DNA from: Gammaproteobacteria bacterium UBA5338
Lineage (GTDB): Bacteria; Pseudomonadota; Gammaproteobacteria; Pseudomonadales; UBA5862
Direction: 5' to 3'
Length of the DNA: 10,022 bases
Assembly: GCA_002408105.1 (NCBI GenBank)
Contig: DHQM01000090.1
Location: 20,455 to 30,476 of the forward strand
Both the position numbers and the translations under genes were made by a program. Below are positions 8,156 to 10,022 of the stretch, piece by piece. The notes under the pieces were generated by a model. The model was not told where the DNA came from. It ran no database searches and saw only the letters and a program-made list of their open reading frames with translations. Each line of letters begins with the position of its first letter. Within the stretch, counting starts at the first letter, position 1.

Positions 8156-8224
8156 CCAAGCAATTGCCACGCCCTGTGGATTGGCTGGTCCCTGGGGCTT
8201 GCTTTTGCATGGGGCGATTCTGTT

Positions 8225-8230
8225 TATAAT
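8225..8230 (+). promoter_or_regulatory. Perfect TATAAT -10 box, probable promoter of the molybdenum hydroxylase operon
   Basis: TATAAT is a full -10 consensus in otherwise GC-rich DNA. The -35 is poor: TTTGCA (8204-8209) at a short 15-bp spacer is the best match, so an activator may be needed. Transcription would start near 8237 and leave a leader of about 185 bases before the ATG at 8421. Confidence 0.5.
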
Positions 8231-8420
8231 GGGGTTTGGCCGGGTGGGCGAGATACTGTGGTGCAACGCCGCTGTCGTACATCGAACGCCACCAGTCGAT
8301 CGGGTGCAGACCCCAGGCGTTGAACCATAATACGATGCCCGCCGCTTCAGTCTGCACACTCCCAAACTAACGCTCGTCCTAGACCCGCCGAAGCGAGCTA
8401 GGGCGTGACGAGGAGGCGCT
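8231..8420 (+). other. Structured leader region upstream of the molybdenum hydroxylase operon
   Basis: No gene is convincingly supported here on the plus strand. Several complementary segments are present: TGGTG (8259-8263) with CACCA (8290-8294); CAACGCC (8264-8270) or AACGCC (8285-8290), both able to pair with GGCGTT(G) from 8316; GGGT (8302-8305) with ACCC (8310-8313); and GTGCAGA (8304-8310) with TCTGCAC (8351-8357). Near the start codon, CTCGT/CCTAG (8373-8382) can pair with CTAGG/ACGAG (8398-8412), partly covering the AGGAGG ribosome binding site at 8411-8416. It resembles a regulated leader but matches no riboswitch I recognise. The minus strand is also open here. Confidence 0.35.
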
Positions 8421-9305
8421 ATGCAACCCTTTGAATACTTGGCTCCCACTACGTTGGCGGAGGCCCGGGAGCTGCTGAAGACGCCGGCTTCTGGAGAAAC
8501 CCGAATTCTCGCAGGTGGCACCGATTTGATCGTGCAGATGCGCGGCGGAGCGCGCCAACCCGCCCGTGTCCTGGACATCAAGTGGCTGCCGGAATCGCAG
8601 CGGCTGCAGTTGGACACCGACGCCATCTACATCGGAGCTGGGGTTCCCGCGGCTGTCCTCTGTGAGCACCCAGAGTTGCGCACAGAGTACCCCGGTGTTG
8701 TCGAGGCCATTGAGTTGATCGGCTCGATGCAGGTGCAGGGTCGTGCCACAGCCGTGGGCAACCTGTGCAATGCGTCTCCGGCGGCCGACAGCGTGCCGGC
8801 ACTGTTCGCCGCCGGGGCTGCAGCGCGGGTGGTGGGCGCAGCAGGTGAGCGGTGGGTGCCGGTTGAAGACATTCCGACCGGCCCCGGCAAGACCTCGCTG
8901 GCCGCCGATGAGTTCGTGATCGAATTGAAGCTCCCACGGATGCCGGCGCGCGCTGCAGACGCCTACCAAAGGTTTACGCCCCGCGCGGAAATGGACATTG
9001 CCGTGGTGGGTGTTGGCATCTGCCTCAGTCTGGACAACGCGGGCCTGGTCACCGCGGCGCGCGCTGCCATCTGCGCCGTCGCCCCGACCGTGCTGTTGGC
9101 GCCCGAGGTCGCCGAGGTGCTGGTTGGCACGCGGTGTGACGCTGCCGTGCTCGAAGAGGCCGGCGCGCGTGCATCGGCGATGGGCAACCCGCTCACCGAC
9201 AAGCGTGGTACCAGCACATTCAGGCGGCACATCGCTGGGGTGTTGACCCAGCGCGTCGCGGGTGTTGCCTACCAGAGAGCCAGCCAACCGGGAGTTGCCG
9301 CATGA
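8421..9305 (+). CDS. FAD-binding subunit of a xanthine dehydrogenase/CO dehydrogenase-family molybdenum hydroxylase
   Basis: This is the medium (FAD) subunit of a three-subunit molybdenum hydroxylase. It passes electrons from the 2Fe-2S clusters to an external acceptor. The product has 294 residues, the normal size for separate CoxM-type subunits. FAD-binding signatures are the A-G-G-T-D-L loop (31-36) and the T-A-V-G-N-L-C-N-A-S-P-A-A-D-S segment (110-124). The C-terminal domain carries the usual D-K-R-G-T-S-T-F-R-R-H (260-270). There is no long Cys-containing insertion like that of 4-hydroxybenzoyl-CoA reductase. AGGAGG (8411-8416) four bases before the ATG is a strong ribosome binding site. 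Its TGA overlaps the next ATG, so the subunits are translationally coupled. Family is sure; substrate is not predictable from this subunit. Confidence 0.92.
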   Translation: MQPFEYLAPTTLAEARELLKTPASGETRILAGGTDLIVQMRGGARQPARVLDIKWLPESQRLQLDTDAIYIGAGVPAAVLCEHPELRTEYPGVVEAIELIGSMQVQGRATAVGNLCNASPAADSVPALFAAGAAARVVGAAGERWVPVEDIPTGPGKTSLAADEFVIELKLPRMPARAADAYQRFTPRAEMDIAVVGVGICLSLDNAGLVTAARAAICAVAPTVLLAPEVAEVLVGTRCDAAVLEEAGARASAMGNPLTDKRGTSTFRRHIAGVLTQRVAGVAYQRASQPGVAA

Positions 9306-9784
9306 GCAAGTACCATGTCACCACGACTGTGAACGGCCAGTCTGTCGAGTTCTTGTGCACGCCGACACAGGCGCTGTCGGAAGTGCTGCGTGAAGAGCTG
9401 GACATGATCGGCACCAAAGAGGGGTGTACCACGGGCGATTGTGGCGCTTGCTCGGTGTTGCTCGACGGGCGCCTGGTTTGTGCCTGCCTCGTGTTGGGCA
9501 CCGAGGCCGAAGGCCGCTCGATCGAGACCATCGAAGGGGTGGCTCAGCCTCACCAGATGCACCCGCTGCAGACCAAATTCCTGGAGCACGCCGCGTTGCA
9601 GTGTGGCGTGTGCACGCCTGGCTACATCGTTGCCGCCAAGGCGCTGCTCGAAGTCAACCCTGACCCCAGCGAAGAAGAGGTGCGTTACTGGCTTGCCGGA
9701 AACCTGTGCCGCTGTACCGGTTATGACAAGATCGTGCGCGCCGTGTTGGATGCCGCCGCTGAAATGCGAGGAGCCGCCCAATGA
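9302..9784 (+). CDS. 2Fe-2S subunit of the molybdenum hydroxylase
   Basis: The small subunit of the complex, carrying two 2Fe-2S clusters that relay electrons from the molybdenum site to FAD. The product has 160 residues, the family norm. The N-terminal plant-type ferredoxin cluster is ligated by C42, C47, C50 and C62 in G-C-T-T-G-D-C-G-A-C...C-A-C. The C-terminal four-helix domain holds the second cluster with C101 and C104 (Q-C-G-V-C-T-P-G) and C136 and C138 (G-N-L-C-R-C-T-G-Y). All eight ligands are present. No Tat signal is visible, which favours a cytoplasmic enzyme. It starts in an ATGA overlap with the FAD-subunit stop, with GGGAG a few bases upstream, and ends in another ATGA overlap with the molybdopterin subunit. 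The medium-small-large order is that of cox-type operons. Confidence 0.95.
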   Translation: MSKYHVTTTVNGQSVEFLCTPTQALSEVLREELDMIGTKEGCTTGDCGACSVLLDGRLVCACLVLGTEAEGRSIETIEGVAQPHQMHPLQTKFLEHAALQCGVCTPGYIVAAKALLEVNPDPSEEEVRYWLAGNLCRCTGYDKIVRAVLDAAAEMRGAAQ

Positions 9785-10022
9785 CCGCAAAAAACACCTA
9801 CAAGTGGGTGGGCACGAGCCCGGTACGTCCCGATGGGGTCGATAAAGTCACCGGCCGCGCCGCCTACGGAGCCGATCTGCACTTGCCGGGAATGCTCTAC
9901 GGCAAGGTGCTGCGCAGTCCCCACGCACACGCGCGAATCCGCTCGATCGATGTGACAGAGGCGCAGGCGATGCCTGGAGTACAGGCTGTGGTGACGGGGG
10001 CTGCCTTTCCGCAGCTGGCTTC
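9781..10022 (+). CDS. Molybdopterin-binding large subunit of the molybdenum hydroxylase, N-terminal part
   Basis: The catalytic subunit that would bind the molybdenum-pterin cofactor and the substrate. Only the first 80 residues are in the window; the frame runs open through the right edge. The N-terminus has the family pattern V-G-T-S-P-V-R-P-D-G-V-D-K-V-T-G-R-A-x-Y-G-A-D (from residue 10) and L-P-G-M-L-Y-G-K-V-L-R-S-P-H-A-H-A-R-I, the start of the aldehyde oxidase/xanthine dehydrogenase a/b-hammerhead domain. GAGGAG (9768-9773) lies seven bases before the ATG, which overlaps the previous stop. The active-site loop and catalytic Glu lie beyond the window, so CO dehydrogenase, purine, nicotinate-type, aldehyde or other specificity cannot be separated. 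Confidence 0.92.
   Translation, partial: MTAKNTYKWVGTSPVRPDGVDKVTGRAAYGADLHLPGMLYGKVLRSPHAHARIRSIDVTEAQAMPGVQAVVTGAAFPQLA

Noticed and set aside
8231..8340. Possible tRNA, SRP RNA, Moco motif or purine riboswitch in the gap before the molybdenum hydroxylase operon
   Set aside because: A T-arm-like GGTTCAAC on the minus strand has no matching stem or acceptor; the conserved SRP tetraloop region, the Moco RNA core and the purine riboswitch core are not seen.
8379..9287. Minus-strand frame of 302 residues opposite the FAD subunit
   Set aside because: It is a mirror of a well-supported gene in GC-rich sequence; its Arg/His/Gly-rich composition is not protein-like.
8421..9784. Naming the operon coxMS (CO dehydrogenase) or hcrBC (4-hydroxybenzoyl-CoA reductase)
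   Set aside because: The subunits are shared by many enzymes of the superfamily. The CO-dehydrogenase active-site loop is out of the window, and the hcrB-type Cys-rich insertion is absent from the FAD subunit.
1..10022. A mobile element, CRISPR array, toxin-antitoxin or defence island
   Set aside because: No transposase, integrase, direct-repeat array, attachment site or small toxin-like pair was found; gene content is mostly core metabolism.

Overview
The window is high-GC proteobacterial DNA (mid-60s % G+C by eye). It carries a housekeeping block typical of Gammaproteobacteria and also seen in Betaproteobacteria: lptG and lptF on the minus strand, divergent from pepA-holC-valS on the plus strand. 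An RDD-family membrane protein lies convergently beyond lptG. Protein features point to a non-enteric gammaproteobacterium, but genus cannot be told from this sequence.

Layout. Positions 1-359 hold the 3' end of an RDD-family membrane protein gene (plus), whose end overlaps the lptG end by 45 bp. Positions 315-2485 hold lptF then lptG (minus, translationally coupled by an ATGA overlap), the two permease subunits of the LptB2FG lipopolysaccharide extractor. A short divergent intergenic region follows, then pepA (2626-4131), holC (4143-4589) and valS (4707-7520). A near-consensus sigma70 promoter, TTCACA-17 bp-TAGAAT, sits just upstream of valS. Next come a long 5' leader and a two-helix membrane protein with a C-terminal cold-shock domain (7702-8139). 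A 281-bp gene-poor stretch (8140-8420) has a perfect TATAAT box and several inverted repeats. It leads into a three-gene molybdenum hydroxylase operon of the xanthine dehydrogenase/CO dehydrogenase superfamily: FAD subunit, 2Fe-2S subunit and the start of the molybdopterin subunit, each junction an ATGA overlap. The last gene runs off the window.

Functionally, the left three quarters is core cell machinery: envelope LPS transport, aminopeptidase, replisome clamp-loader chi subunit and valyl-tRNA synthetase. The right quarter is more accessory: a membrane-anchored nucleic-acid-binding protein and a flavin/iron-sulfur/molybdenum oxidoreductase of unknown substrate. No mobile element, CRISPR array, tRNA, rRNA or clear horizontally acquired island was seen. 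The least explained parts are the membrane cold-shock protein with its long leader, and the structured leader ahead of the molybdenum hydroxylase operon. I see no convincing evidence for a wholly new multi-gene system here.
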